Assembly: GCA_038230215.1 (NCBI GenBank) | Contig: JBBRNR010000002.1 | Coordinates: 333,436-397,435, forward strand | Reading direction: 5' to 3' | Length of the DNA stretch: 64,000 nucleotides | Source of the DNA: DASVRZ01 sp038230215 | Lineage (GTDB): Bacteria > Verrucomicrobiota > Verrucomicrobiia > Chthoniobacterales > DASVRZ01 | Shown: positions 25,632 to 35,288 of the stretch, piece after piece | Position numbering within the stretch: the first letter of the stretch is position 1 | How the letters are laid out: each line of letters begins with the position of its first letter | Made by a program: the position numbers and the translations under genes | Notes under the pieces: generated by a model | Told to the model about the DNA's origin: nothing | What the model saw: the letters and a program-made list of their open reading frames with translations, nothing else | Databases searched by the model: none

Positions 25632-26903
25632 TCAGGCGGCTTCTTTTTCCTGCTTGCGGCGCAGTATGGGAGCTTTGGTGCCTTCAACGACGGCGCGATT
25701 GATCGTCACCTCAGCCAAATCTTCGCGTCCGGGTGCCTCATACATGACGTCCAGCATGATTTTTTCAATCATGGAACGCAGAGCGCGGGCACCGGTACCC
25801 TTGGCGACGGCTTGAGCTGCAAGCGCGCGGAGACCGTCCTTGGTAAAATTCAGATTCACCCCCTCCATGCCGAGAAGCTTGGAGTATTGTTTCACCATCG
25901 CGTTTTTCGGCGCAGTTAGTATTTGCACTAATTCGTCCTCGTTCAGCGGATTAAGAGCCGTAAGAACCGGCAGGCGGCCAACAAACTCGGGAATTAGCCC
26001 AAACGCCAGCAGATCCTCGGGCTCGGTTTTTTGAAAAGCCTCGGGAATGGTCATGCTTCCGCCATTGGCGGCAACGGCGTGAAAACCCATTGCCTTGCTG
26101 CCGATGCGACGACTGACAATTTTTTCCAATCCTACAAACGCACCACCGCAAATAAAGAGGATTTTATCGGTATTAATCTGGATGTATTCCTGCTGGGGAT
26201 GTTTTCGCCCTCCTTGAGGTGGGACGTTGCAGGTGCTGCCTTCGAGGATTTTGAGGAGCGCCTGTTGGACGCCTTCACCGGAAACGTCGCGGGTGATGCT
26301 GACATTGCCATTACTGCGACCGATCTTGTCGATTTCATCGATGTAAACGATGCCGATCTCGGCGCGTTTGACATCGTAATCCGAGGCCTGGAGCAGGCGA
26401 AGAACGATGTTTTCCACATCCTCGCCGACGTAACCGGCTTCAGTCAAAGTAGTGGCGTCGGCGATGCAGAAAGGAACATCCAGAATACGAGCCAAAGTTT
26501 TCGCGAGCAGAGTTTTGCCGCAACCTGTCGGTCCGAGCAAAAGAATATTGCTCTTTTCGAGTTCGACATCCGAGAAGTCTGCAAAACCACTGCTGGATGG
26601 ATTCGGAACGTCGAGAATGCGCTTGTAATGATTATGAACTGCCACCGAAAGCGTCCGCTTGGCGAGTTCCTGTCCGATCACATATTGATCGAGTTGACGC
26701 TTTATTTCCGCAGGTTTAGGCACCCGCATTTCCAATGCCACCTTTTTGCGTCCATCCTCATTTAACTCCTTGTCGAGGATGCTTTTACAAACATTGATAC
26801 AGCTGTCGCAAATATAAACACCCGGACCAGCAATCAGCTTTTTGACCTCGGAATGGCTCTTTCCACAGAAAGAGCACATGGTGAGATTGGAAGCTCTAGC
26901 CAT
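25632..26903 (-). CDS. clpX: ClpX, AAA+ unfoldase subunit of ClpXP
   Basis: This 423-aa protein has an N-terminal zinc-binding domain with four cysteines (CSFC at 12-15, CDSC at 34-37). The AAA+ domain carries Walker A GPTGCGKT, the pore loop with GYVG (TEAGYVGEDV), Walker B VYIDEIDK, and the RKH loop (GGRKHPQQ). A C-terminal small domain is present. It unfolds tagged substrates and feeds them to ClpP. It is the last gene of a tig-clpP-clpX run, 22 bases after clpP. Confidence 0.97.
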   Translation of the reverse strand: MARASNLTMCSFCGKSHSEVKKLIAGPGVYICDSCINVCKSILDKELNEDGRKKVALEMRVPKPAEIKRQLDQYVIGQELAKRTLSVAVHNHYKRILDVPNPSSSGFADFSDVELEKSNILLLGPTGCGKTLLAKTLARILDVPFCIADATTLTEAGYVGEDVENIVLRLLQASDYDVKRAEIGIVYIDEIDKIGRSNGNVSITRDVSGEGVQQALLKILEGSTCNVPPQGGRKHPQQEYIQINTDKILFICGGAFVGLEKIVSRRIGSKAMGFHAVAANGGSMTIPEAFQKTEPEDLLAFGLIPEFVGRLPVLTALNPLNEDELVQILTAPKNAMVKQYSKLLGMEGVNLNFTKDGLRALAAQAVAKGTGARALRSMIEKIMLDVMYEAPGREDLAEVTINRAVVEGTKAPILRRKQEKEAA

Positions 26904-26925
26904 AATGAAATTGTCGGCTCAAGTT

Positions 26926-27636
26926 TTAGGCGGGCAGGGAAGCTGGAGAAGGAGGATCGGTGGGTTTATCTTTCAATTCCGGCTTCGCCGAGGCGGGAAG
27001 TTCTTTCTGAGACTTCACCACTTCATCCACCAATCCATAAGCGGCGGCTTCATCGGCCGTCATATAATTATCGCGGTCCGAGTCGAAATTCACTTGTTCG
27101 GGAGTTTTCCCGGTGTGATGAGCCAGAATGCGGATGAGCCGCTTTTTCAGCTTATACATGAACTCTACTGTCCGCTCGACATCGCTGGCTGTGCCCTGGG
27201 CGCCACCGGAAACTTGGTGAATCATAATGTCCGAGTTGGGTAGCGCATACCGCTTGCCCTTGGCTCCGGCAGCTAGAAGAACCGCACCCATGCTGGCGGC
27301 CATGCCGAGGCAATACGTGGAAACGTCGCAGGTTAAAAACTGCATCGTGTCGTAAATAGCCAACCCGGCTGTGACTGATCCACCGGGTGAATTGATGTAG
27401 AGATGAATATCTTTTTTCGGATCTTCCATTTGCAGGAAGAGCAACTGCGCGATGATCAGATTCGCCACATGATCATCCACAGCGGTGCCGAGAAAAATGA
27501 TGCGATCCTTTAGCAGGCGGGAATAAATATCGTAGCTGCGCTCCCCTCGCCCGGTCTGCTCGACAACCATGGGAACAAGCATGGAGTTATTCGGCGATTG
27601 TTTGAAACCCGAAGCGAAAGGTGAAATGTAATTCAT
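26926..27636 (-). CDS. clpP: ClpP serine protease subunit
   Basis: This 236-aa protein has the catalytic triad Ser115 (GMAASMGA), His140 (DIMIHQ) and Asp185 (QVNFDSDRD). The oxyanion-hole glycine stretch NSPGGSVTAG is at about 82-91. The C-terminal tail is longer than in E. coli (about 25 residues, rich in Lys, Pro and Ala). The N-terminal region resembles a short propeptide. It lies 8 bases after the trigger factor gene and upstream of clpX, the classical order. Confidence 0.97.
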   Translation of the reverse strand: MNYISPFASGFKQSPNNSMLVPMVVEQTGRGERSYDIYSRLLKDRIIFLGTAVDDHVANLIIAQLLFLQMEDPKKDIHLYINSPGGSVTAGLAIYDTMQFLTCDVSTYCLGMAASMGAVLLAAGAKGKRYALPNSDIMIHQVSGGAQGTASDVERTVEFMYKLKKRLIRILAHHTGKTPEQVNFDSDRDNYMTADEAAAYGLVDEVVKSQKELPASAKPELKDKPTDPPSPASLPA

Positions 27637-27644
27637 AGTAAAAT

Positions 27645-28973
27645 TTACACTGCCTCCGTTTGGGTGGCAACTTCCTGGACCGTCGCGTTCGCCACAAGGA
27701 AATCAATCACCTTCCCCATGAGAATGTCTTCCTGGAGACCTCCGAATCCTCCACGTTTTTGCAATTCGTTCTGCATTTTCTTGGGAGTTACACGGTATTT
27801 CTGAGCCATTTGCTCAACGCGGCTGTCCACTTCGTTGCGGTTGATGCGGATTTCTTCCTTCTCGGCAATGCGCGTCAAAATGAAAGCACCTTTCAGACGG
27901 TTGCGAGCGGCGGTGGCTGCTTGAACAACAATATCTTTTTCGTTTTCCTTGAGTTGTTCGTCAGTGATTCCGCGTTGCTGATTTTGCTGAACGATCTCCG
28001 CCATAATACGGCGAGTTTCGTTTTGCACCATGTCCTGAGGCAGCTCACACTCGACTTTGGCGAGGAGATTTTCGACCACTTGATCGCGTTTCAGACGCTC
28101 GACTTCGTTAGCGCGCTGGCTGGCGATTTCTTCTTTCAGCAGCTCGACCAGTTGATCGTAGCTGTGATCGGCGATAACTTTGACGGCAAGCTCGTCGTTC
28201 AACTCGGGCAGAATCTGCGATTTGATGCCTTGGACAGTCACATCGAAGTCCACTTTTAGGCCAGCAACTTCCTTGGCTGGAAAATCCGCTGGGATCTCGA
28301 TGGTAAACTTGCGATTGTCCCCGATCTGCGCGCTAACGAGATTGTCGCAGAAGCCTTTGAAAAAAGAGTTGGGTCCCATTTTGATCCAGAAGCCGCTGTT
28401 GCCCGCGAGTGCCTTGCCGGCTTTCGGAGCGATCTCGACCACGGATTTTCCATCAACGGTGCCCGTGTAATCAATCACGGCGAAGTCGTCCATTTCGAGT
28501 CCACGATCCGTCACATCGACAAAATCGGCATGTTGCTCGCGAAGATTTTGCAAGGCGCGATCAATGTCACCAGGCTGAACCTCGGAAGACGGAACCTGCA
28601 CGGGAAGTCCCTTGTATTCAGGGAGTTCGAAAGTGGGTTGGGTAATGACGGTCGCGGTGAACGACAAGCTGTGATCCTCATGGAACTCAACGTCTTGCAC
28701 GTCGGAAACGGAGAGGACTTTTAGTTTTTCCTTCTGAATGGCTTCGCGGAAACCCTCATCGACGAGCTGTTTGGTGAGCTCTTCTTTGATCTCTTTCTGG
28801 AATTTTTTATCAATAACAGATTGCGGCGCTTTGCCGGGGCGATAACCAGGGATGCGAGCTTGATTTTTATATCCGGCAGCGATGCGGGACTGGGTGGCCA
28901 CGACTTTGTCGGAAGGGACTTCGACTTTGACGGAGGCTAGACAATTGGGCAGGGATTCGACTTCGACGTTCAT
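27645..28973 (-). CDS. tig: Trigger factor, ribosome-bound chaperone
   Basis: This 442-aa protein has the ribosome-binding N-terminal domain (1-about 115), with GYRPGKAPQSVID resembling the GFRxGKxP signature. The PPIase domain (about 155-245) contains DFAVIDYTGTVDGK, and the helical C-terminal arms follow. It catches nascent chains at the exit tunnel. The order tig-clpP-clpX matches many bacteria. A reasonable promoter on the minus strand upstream is TTGCCA, 17 bases, then TAAGTT, about 30 bases before the ATG. Confidence 0.94.
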   Translation of the reverse strand: MNVEVESLPNCLASVKVEVPSDKVVATQSRIAAGYKNQARIPGYRPGKAPQSVIDKKFQKEIKEELTKQLVDEGFREAIQKEKLKVLSVSDVQDVEFHEDHSLSFTATVITQPTFELPEYKGLPVQVPSSEVQPGDIDRALQNLREQHADFVDVTDRGLEMDDFAVIDYTGTVDGKSVVEIAPKAGKALAGNSGFWIKMGPNSFFKGFCDNLVSAQIGDNRKFTIEIPADFPAKEVAGLKVDFDVTVQGIKSQILPELNDELAVKVIADHSYDQLVELLKEEIASQRANEVERLKRDQVVENLLAKVECELPQDMVQNETRRIMAEIVQQNQQRGITDEQLKENEKDIVVQAATAARNRLKGAFILTRIAEKEEIRINRNEVDSRVEQMAQKYRVTPKKMQNELQKRGGFGGLQEDILMGKVIDFLVANATVQEVATQTEAV

Positions 28974-29132
28974 AAAATTTTGATAGGGAAAAGTCGCGAA
29001 ACTTAGGCTGTCGGTTTGTGGTTGGCAATCGAAAGAACGGGAATCCGCGAAAGTTGTGGAAATTAAGGCGGGTTTTTTCTAAATGACGAGTAATGACTTT
29101 TTTTCCGATTTAGAGCGGCTAGAGTCGGCAGC

Positions 29133-29930
29133 ATGACAAATATTGGCTTTATCGGTTGCGGAAAAATGGCGGGCGCGATCCTACAGGGCGTCTGTAAGTC
29201 GGGCAAATTTGACGGTGACCAGCTTTTTTTGCACGACAAGGATGCCAATCGCATGGCGGAGTTGAAGGCGATTTGCGGAGCGCGTCCCTTGGCCTCAAAT
29301 ATCGCAGTCGCAGAAGCCGCCGAAGTGATTCTCCTCTGCGTGAAGCCCTGTGATGTGCCTGCGGCATTGAGTGAAATCAAGCACGCTTTATCCGGCAAAG
29401 TGATCGTTTCCATCGCAGCGGGACTGACGATTGCCAGACTGCGGGAGCTTTCTGAAAATGCGGCGGCCATCATCCGTGTGATGCCAAACACACCTGCGTT
29501 GGTCCATCGCGGCGCGACGGCTTACGCCCTGGGCGACGGTGCCACCGAGGAGCATGCGGAGGTGGTCGAGGAAATTTTCTGCGCTGTGGGGCAGGTTTTT
29601 CAAGTCGCCGAAAGTGCCCTGGATGCGGTCACTGGCCTAAGCGGCAGCGGTCCCGCCTATATCTATACAGTGATCGAGGCACTGGCCGACGGCGGCGTTC
29701 TCATGGGACTGCCTCGTGAGCTGGCCCTGCAATTGGCGGCGCAGACCGTGATCGGAGCCGGTGAAATGGTAGCACAGACGCATCTGCATCCAGCGGCTTT
29801 GCGAGACATGGTCACGAGTCCGGGTGGAACGACAATTGCCGCGATGGAGGCTCTCGAAAAAGGCGGGCTGCGGGCGGCACTGATCTCGGCAGTTCGCGCG
29901 GCCACGGAGAGATCCGTAGCCATGCGCTAA
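29133..29930 (+). CDS. proC: Pyrroline-5-carboxylate reductase
   Basis: This 265-aa enzyme performs the last step of proline synthesis. The Rossmann loop is GFIGCGKMA at residues 4-12. Further signatures are VSIAAGL, RVMPNTPALV, and the C-terminal LSGSGPAYIY and DMVTSPGGTT motifs of the substrate-binding dimer domain. Length is normal. It starts a four-gene plus-strand run; the next gene begins 7 bases after its stop. Confidence 0.96.
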   Translation: MTNIGFIGCGKMAGAILQGVCKSGKFDGDQLFLHDKDANRMAELKAICGARPLASNIAVAEAAEVILLCVKPCDVPAALSEIKHALSGKVIVSIAAGLTIARLRELSENAAAIIRVMPNTPALVHRGATAYALGDGATEEHAEVVEEIFCAVGQVFQVAESALDAVTGLSGSGPAYIYTVIEALADGGVLMGLPRELALQLAAQTVIGAGEMVAQTHLHPAALRDMVTSPGGTTIAAMEALEKGGLRAALISAVRAATERSVAMR

Positions 29931-29937
29931 ACGGAGA

Positions 29938-30738
29938 ATGAAGCGAAATGGCGTAGTTTTTTTCGTCTGGATGACCCTGGTTCAGGCGATGTCGGCGCAG
30001 ACGGTTATCCCATCGCCGACCCCGGCGCAATTTGATGATGATAAAGTGATCGCCGCCTCGGCCATGGCGGCTTTTGAGAAAGCTAGTCTTCCGCGGGAAC
30101 GATTGCAGTTTGATAAAATTCGCACGATCCGGCTGGCGCAGTCCGCCACGCCTTCACCCACACCAACTTTTGCGCCTTTGACCGATGAAGCCAAGGTGGT
30201 GGCCGCTCTGGCGATGGCCGCTTTTGAAAAGGGCGACCTGCCCGAGGCGCGGCTGGAATTTGAGAAAATGCGGGTGCTCAGTCCGGGTCATCCCATGCCA
30301 TTGATCAATCTCGGCACGATCGCCTTCCAAACTGGTCATCTCAAGCAAGGGGCCGAACTTCTCGAACAAGCCATCCGAATCGACCCCAACTCCGCCCAAG
30401 CCTGGACGCTGCTCGGCATGGTCCGGGTCTATCAGGATGAACCTGACAAGGCTCTGGCAGCTCTCGCTCAGTCTGTTTTGCTCAATCCGAACAACGCTAA
30501 AATTCACAACTATCTCGGCGTCGCAGTAGGACGCAAAGGCTGGTTCGATGGAGCCGAGGCAGAGTTGCAGCAGGCCATCACGCTCGACCCGAAATACGCG
30601 GACGCTCATTTCAATCTGGCCCTCATCTATTTGCAACGCGATCCGCCAAATAAAGCCCTGGCCGAGAAGCATTATCAGACTGCAATCAAACTCGGGGCAC
30701 CACCCGACGAGGAAACGGAAAAAAAGATCAGGAATTGA
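29938..30738 (+). CDS. Secreted TPR protein with an internal duplication
   Basis: This 266-aa protein has a signal peptide (residues 1-20, ending MSAQ) and two similar Ala-rich helical units separated by a Pro-Thr linker. They are DDKVIAASAMAAFEKASL (about 34-51) and DEAKVVAALAMAAFEKGDL (about 82-100). About four to five TPR repeats follow, with the expected NLGTIAF, AWTLLGM, IHNYLGV and AHFNLAL signatures. It probably serves as a periplasmic scaffold; no partner is indicated. A GGAG site is close to the ATG, and proC is immediately upstream. Confidence 0.75.
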   Translation: MKRNGVVFFVWMTLVQAMSAQTVIPSPTPAQFDDDKVIAASAMAAFEKASLPRERLQFDKIRTIRLAQSATPSPTPTFAPLTDEAKVVAALAMAAFEKGDLPEARLEFEKMRVLSPGHPMPLINLGTIAFQTGHLKQGAELLEQAIRIDPNSAQAWTLLGMVRVYQDEPDKALAALAQSVLLNPNNAKIHNYLGVAVGRKGWFDGAEAELQQAITLDPKYADAHFNLALIYLQRDPPNKALAEKHYQTAIKLGAPPDEETEKKIRN

Positions 30739-30796
30739 TTCCGATTTTGCCTTCCTGATGCTTGCGTTGCCCATAGCCTTCTGTATTCTGAAATCA

Positions 30797-31315
30797 ATGC
30801 GTGCGCCTTTTTTCTGCGTTTTCTTAATGGGTTTCACTACCAGCATTTCTCATCTTTCCGCGCAAACTCCGCCCGAAGGTGACGCGGATATGAAACGCCA
30901 GGTCGGCGCTCTCCGCGAAGCCGTCATCCAGCAAACCCGCCAGATCGATGCTCTGACTGCTGAGATTGAGAGACTAGGCATTGCTCTCGGCCAGCGGCGT
31001 CCACCTAAAGCAGCCCAAGCCGCTACTTCCACACCTGCGGTGCCTACGGTTGGCACTTCCGAGCCAGCAGCCACTGCCACTCCCCTTCCCGCCGCGGCTG
31101 TGGTCGCCACTCCCACGCCGGATCCGAATGTTTTGCAACACACGGTGATCAAGGGCGACAACTTGACTAACATCGCCAAAAAATACGGCACCACCGCTGA
31201 CGCAATCCAGAAACTGAATAAAATCACCGATGCCCGCAAGATGCAGATAGGTCAAGTCCTGTCGATTCCAACCCCATCACCCGTAGCGGCCTCTCCTTCC
31301 CCGGCTGGTCACTAA
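30797..31315 (+). CDS. Secreted LysM-domain protein
   Basis: The protein has 172 aa from the ATG at 30797; earlier start codons in the open frame overlap the TPR gene and are rejected. A signal peptide (about 1-22, ending LSAQ) is followed by a short coiled-coil segment (MKRQVGALREAVIQQ). A long Ala/Thr/Pro linker leads to one C-terminal LysM domain (about 110-155) with GDNLTNIAKKYGTT and NKITDARKMQIGQVL. LysM binds peptidoglycan glycan, so the protein is likely periplasmic and attached to the wall. Confidence 0.82.
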   Translation: MRAPFFCVFLMGFTTSISHLSAQTPPEGDADMKRQVGALREAVIQQTRQIDALTAEIERLGIALGQRRPPKAAQAATSTPAVPTVGTSEPAATATPLPAAAVVATPTPDPNVLQHTVIKGDNLTNIAKKYGTTADAIQKLNKITDARKMQIGQVLSIPTPSPVAASPSPAGH

Positions 31316-31332
31316 AAAAACCGGCATTCCCT

Positions 31333-31824
31333 ATGAGCACAAACTGGCACTTAATGAAACACGACGACGGGACCGTTTTCGGCCCGGTGTCTTTCGAGCA
31401 AATCAAAGAATGGGCTCAGGCCGCCCAAGTTTCGCCACTGGATAAAATTTCTGAAGACCAACTCAACTGGACCAAAGCCCCCATGTTTGCCCAGCTTGAA
31501 ATGGACTGGCTGCTCCAAATGAGCGACGACCATTATTACGGCCCGACCACACTCAGCGCGATTCAGGAATTCATCAAGGAAGGCGAGATCGACCACGACA
31601 CGCTCGTGATCAATTGCAAGGACGCCACTGAGACCAAAGTGGGCGAGCTTCCGTTTTTACCCCAGGCAGATGAGCCGGGCGAAAAAGAAATTCCTCCGGC
31701 GAAAGCCAGGGAAAACGATTTGCTCATCCAACGGATAGCCGCCATGGAAGCTGCTCTAGCCATCGAAAGAAATCGCATCACCGACCTCGAAGCCACGTTG
31801 AATGACTTCCTAACTCCGCGCTAG
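31333..31824 (+). CDS. Cytoplasmic protein with two GYF_2-type domains
   Basis: This 163-aa protein has two related modules. The first (residues 1-55) begins WHLMKHDDGTVFGPVSFEQI. The second (about 58-110) begins WLLQMSDDHYYGPTTLSAIQEF. The Tyr/Phe-Gly-Pro signature is characteristic of GYF_2 (DUF4339) domains, which are thought to bind proline-rich peptides. The C-terminus is a coiled coil (RIAAMEAALAIERNRITDLEATL). No signal peptide or span is seen. Confidence 0.78.
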   Translation: MSTNWHLMKHDDGTVFGPVSFEQIKEWAQAAQVSPLDKISEDQLNWTKAPMFAQLEMDWLLQMSDDHYYGPTTLSAIQEFIKEGEIDHDTLVINCKDATETKVGELPFLPQADEPGEKEIPPAKARENDLLIQRIAAMEAALAIERNRITDLEATLNDFLTPR

Positions 31825-31840
31825 TCTGCGAGCTGATTGG

Positions 31841-33367
31841 TTAGCTGCCGCTGACCAGATCGGCAACCAGTTTCGAGGACGCGTCTATCGTTTCTTCCAG
31901 AAGATTTTGAATGGTCGGCGTCGCCTTCGCCCGCAAAAAAATCTGATAGGAAAATAGCCCTCGCGAAAGACGGATCAGAGCGCGGTTGGCCAGCATCAGG
32001 CCGCGACTAAGAATGTTATCACCCAAGGCCGCGGGAATTGGAGCCGGAATGCCGTGCATTTCTTCGACTTCGTAACCGGTTTCCTTCAAGGCCTGTCGCA
32101 AGGTCTGAAAAGTGAAGAGCCGAGTGTGAGTCCGATCTAAAATTCCTTTTCGACCGTAGTTAAATTGCCCGAAAAATAGCATTAATCGCGTGACGATAAA
32201 TCCGATGTTGGCTGTGGTTAAAATCAGTTCCGGACGCTTGCGCCCTGTAGCCTCGCGCAGGTTTTCCAAAAAATCTTCCGGGTCTTGGAGATGCTCAATG
32301 ATGTCGAGCATGAAAATCTGGTCGTATTCGCTGGGTGAGGTCGGCAACGTCGCGTCATTTAAGTTCGCCCGCAGATAACGAACGCCGGACGTGCCTCCGA
32401 TGGGCGCGAATTGATCGAGACCCGTCACCTGCGCCCCGCGCCCCGCAGCTTCTTCGGCCCAATAACCCTCGCCGCAGCCAAGATCGAGAACGCGGGCACC
32501 GGCGCGCACGGCATTCAACGAATCGGTGTGTGAAGAACGATAGCCGAGCTTGAGGGTGTATTTTTCCTCGATCCGACCGACTTCAAATTTTCTGTCATAG
32601 AGCAAATTCAGCTGATGCAAGCGCACACGAACGCTCGTACGAATGACGTCCCCGGCATACTTCAATCCGTTAACGTGGCAGATTTCCTCACCGTAATAGG
32701 TTGGAATCGGCACCTCGGCGATGCGTAGTTTCCTTAGCAAAAACTGCGCGATGATCTCGGTGTCGAAATGGAAGTCGTGTGTGTTTCGTTCAAATGGTAT
32801 TTGTCGCAACGCATTCACAGTGTAAAGGCGATAGCCGGAGTGAAATTCGGACAACGAGCCGCGCAGTAGCCAGTTTTGCGTAATACTAAGAATGCGATTG
32901 CCGATGAATTTGTAAGCAGGCATTCCGCCGCGCCGCGCCGCGCCGGGAAGCAACATGCGAGAGCCGAAAACAGCGTCTGCCTTCCCTTCCAGCAGCGGCT
33001 GGAGAAGCTCGGGTAATTTTTCCGGCGCGTATTGTCCATCACCATGCACCAGGGCGACAATATCGAAGCCGTGTTCGATGGCGTAGCGATAACCAAGTTT
33101 TTGATTACCGCCGTAGCCCTGATTCACCGGGTTGCGCAGAACCGTGAGTTTAAGTCCATGCACCAGCGTATTGCAACCAACGCTAAATGTCTCGTCGCGG
33201 GAAGAGTCGTCGATCACCAACACCTCCACCCCGGGCTGGCGCAGGCTCGTGGGAATGCGATTGAGCACCTCGCTGATCGTCTTTTCGGCGTTGTAAGCCA
33301 CGATATGAATGAGGACGCGTGCTCCCGAAAGCTCTATGAGTGTTGCAGATGAATTATTGGAAGGCAC
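31841..33367 (-). CDS. Fusion of a GT2 glycosyltransferase and a class I methyltransferase
   Basis: This 508-aa protein begins at a GTG. Residues about 15-250 form a GT-A domain of the DPM1/polyprenyl-phosphate mannosyltransferase type (EVLVIDDSSRDET, ALVHGDGQYAPE with a DxD-like site, FGSRML). Residues about 285-480 form a SAM-dependent methyltransferase (motif I VLDLGCGEGYWAEEAA, then FMLDIIEHLQDPEDFL). Such a DPM1-like half could make the polyprenyl-phosphate sugar donor used by the GT-C-like proteins nearby; the methyltransferase half could modify the sugar. It closes a minus-strand run beginning at 39865. Confidence 0.85.
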   Translation of the reverse strand: MPSNNSSATLIELSGARVLIHIVAYNAEKTISEVLNRIPTSLRQPGVEVLVIDDSSRDETFSVGCNTLVHGLKLTVLRNPVNQGYGGNQKLGYRYAIEHGFDIVALVHGDGQYAPEKLPELLQPLLEGKADAVFGSRMLLPGAARRGGMPAYKFIGNRILSITQNWLLRGSLSEFHSGYRLYTVNALRQIPFERNTHDFHFDTEIIAQFLLRKLRIAEVPIPTYYGEEICHVNGLKYAGDVIRTSVRVRLHQLNLLYDRKFEVGRIEEKYTLKLGYRSSHTDSLNAVRAGARVLDLGCGEGYWAEEAAGRGAQVTGLDQFAPIGGTSGVRYLRANLNDATLPTSPSEYDQIFMLDIIEHLQDPEDFLENLREATGRKRPELILTTANIGFIVTRLMLFFGQFNYGRKGILDRTHTRLFTFQTLRQALKETGYEVEEMHGIPAPIPAALGDNILSRGLMLANRALIRLSRGLFSYQIFLRAKATPTIQNLLEETIDASSKLVADLVSGS

Positions 33368-33413
33368 AATCCAATAATAAGCAAAATGCGGGCCAATGAA
33401 TTAGGCGTTAGCA

Positions 33414-35288
33414 TTATTTCTTCCAAGGAATGTCGACAGCAAAGATTTCATCTCCGGTAAGCTCGCGATGGATGTAGGAACGAGTGGCATGGTCCTCAAA
33501 AACAGCCTGCAGATTCCAGTCGGCGGGCTGGATGAGAAACTCTGCGGGCAAATTCCAAGTATCGCGCCAAATGGAGCCGTCAGCCTTGCCTTCAGGACAG
33601 CAAAGCCCGCGATTGAAAACGCGCTTCTCACCAGTGGCGACTTTGGTTGCAATTACATGCAGCCAGGGGATTTTTCGGCGGTCGCCACGATAGCTCCATT
33701 CCGATATAATTTGGATTTGTTCGTTGTTATCTATTGCCGAAAGAGTCATCAAATCTGTGGCCCGATCAATTAAATTCGGTTTGAGCGGAGTGGATTCCTG
33801 AGCTGTGAGCGTGGGTTGCGCTGGAATTTTTTTGAAAACGGTGAGCGCACCCACAGAATGCACCTGCCATGTGGCTCTAGCTAGAAATTGATGCAACAGC
33901 GCATCGCTGGAACTCACTACATCGCCGGTTTTTAACCTCATAGCCGGATGGTAGTAGCCGGAGTAAGAGTCGAATGTGATTGAGTCGTCGTAGTCAACAA
34001 TGACAAAGTCTGTTGGCGGCGGCGGCGGATAGATTTTCCGACTCAATGTTTTTAAGCCCTTCAGAACCAGATGAAGTGAGTAGATTTCTTGTCTTTCAGC
34101 AAGGTGAGATTGAAATGGCAGCGGGGCCAATACGCTTGCCTCTGGTGGCAGGGCAGCTACTATGTCGCGTTTATCAATTAGTTGATCGTCGTTGGTAAAA
34201 AATGGGGCGAGAAATTTATCCGGTGTGCCGACAGCTAGAAAACAAACTAGATTTCCCAAGACAAGGAAGCATGGCGTGCTTAGATGCCATTTTTTATCCT
34301 TCGCTTTCGCGGGATTGAGAGACTCCAGAGTGGCAATCCAAAAGACTGGTAATAGCGGGGCGGCGTAATGATAGTAAATGGTCCATTCCGACCATCGCCA
34401 CGACAGCAAATGCTGCAGCAAAAGCGGCACCGCAGGCAATAGACTTAGGGGGCGTCGCAATGGTAGAAGCAGCATTGGCAAGAGCAGTGCCCAGAAAATA
34501 TTCCCTCGCCACGAGGAGCTTAAAACATCTATGGCACCTGGAAAAAAACCTTTCTCATGCAGATGTGAATATAACGCGCCAAAATCGACATTGCCTGCAT
34601 TCCATTTTGGGCCTAACCAGAAAAGATAAATCGCCATCCAACCAGCGATAAATAAACCGGGCAACATAATCCATTGCCACAAGACATGACGAGTCGGACG
34701 CTCGAAAAGTTTTGTGAAACACCAGATTCCCGCCAGCAGCCCAAGGTTTTCTTTGCAACTAAGAAACAAAATGAGAGAGAGCCAGAAAAGTCGTAAATCC
34801 TGCTTCTGCCACGCATAGTAAACGGCCAGCCAGAGTGGAGCAGCCAGTGCCTCGGGGTGAAATTCATGAATTGCCACAAAGGTTAGCACAGGATTGATTA
34901 ACAAAATGATCGAAAGCCAAAAAGCCGACTGCGAACTCCATCCCATTTTGCCGGCAATTTTCCATCCAAGGGGAAGACATGCGGCCAAAGCTAGATTCTG
35001 CACTACAATCGGCACTAGCGGATGATGAAAAATCGCATAGAAGGGCCAGATGAGCAGGATAATGAAATCCGCATGATTTCCAAACGGCTGGACTTCTAAT
35101 AAGCTGCTCCAATTTCTGCCATGCGAGAAGCCTTCGAGAGCTTGTACGTAGAATGCTATATCGAAAGTGGTATAGGAAAAATGCGACCACCGCCAAGCGG
35201 ATTGAAACGTACAGGCTGACGCGAATAATATGGATATTGTGAAGAGCAAAAACTCAATCCTTCCTGATCTTTTTGCCGCTGTATTCAA
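33414..35288 (-). CDS. DUF2079 multi-pass membrane protein
   Basis: This 624-aa protein has about ten to eleven spans and a C-terminal soluble domain of some 200 residues. DUF2079 signatures are visible: FDIAFYVQALEGFSHG near the start, AIHEFHPEALAAPLWL, and SCKENLGLLAGIW. The family is GT-C-like and of unproven activity. Translation starts at a TTG that overlaps the stop of the upstream TPR remnant (TTGA), so it is coupled to that frame even though the upstream gene is broken. It lies in the probable operon with TMTC-like genes and the GT2-methyltransferase. Confidence 0.8.
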   Translation of the reverse strand: MNTAAKRSGRIEFLLFTISILFASACTFQSAWRWSHFSYTTFDIAFYVQALEGFSHGRNWSSLLEVQPFGNHADFIILLIWPFYAIFHHPLVPIVVQNLALAACLPLGWKIAGKMGWSSQSAFWLSIILLINPVLTFVAIHEFHPEALAAPLWLAVYYAWQKQDLRLFWLSLILFLSCKENLGLLAGIWCFTKLFERPTRHVLWQWIMLPGLFIAGWMAIYLFWLGPKWNAGNVDFGALYSHLHEKGFFPGAIDVLSSSWRGNIFWALLLPMLLLPLRRPLSLLPAVPLLLQHLLSWRWSEWTIYYHYAAPLLPVFWIATLESLNPAKAKDKKWHLSTPCFLVLGNLVCFLAVGTPDKFLAPFFTNDDQLIDKRDIVAALPPEASVLAPLPFQSHLAERQEIYSLHLVLKGLKTLSRKIYPPPPPTDFVIVDYDDSITFDSYSGYYHPAMRLKTGDVVSSSDALLHQFLARATWQVHSVGALTVFKKIPAQPTLTAQESTPLKPNLIDRATDLMTLSAIDNNEQIQIISEWSYRGDRRKIPWLHVIATKVATGEKRVFNRGLCCPEGKADGSIWRDTWNLPAEFLIQPADWNLQAVFEDHATRSYIHRELTGDEIFAVDIPWKK

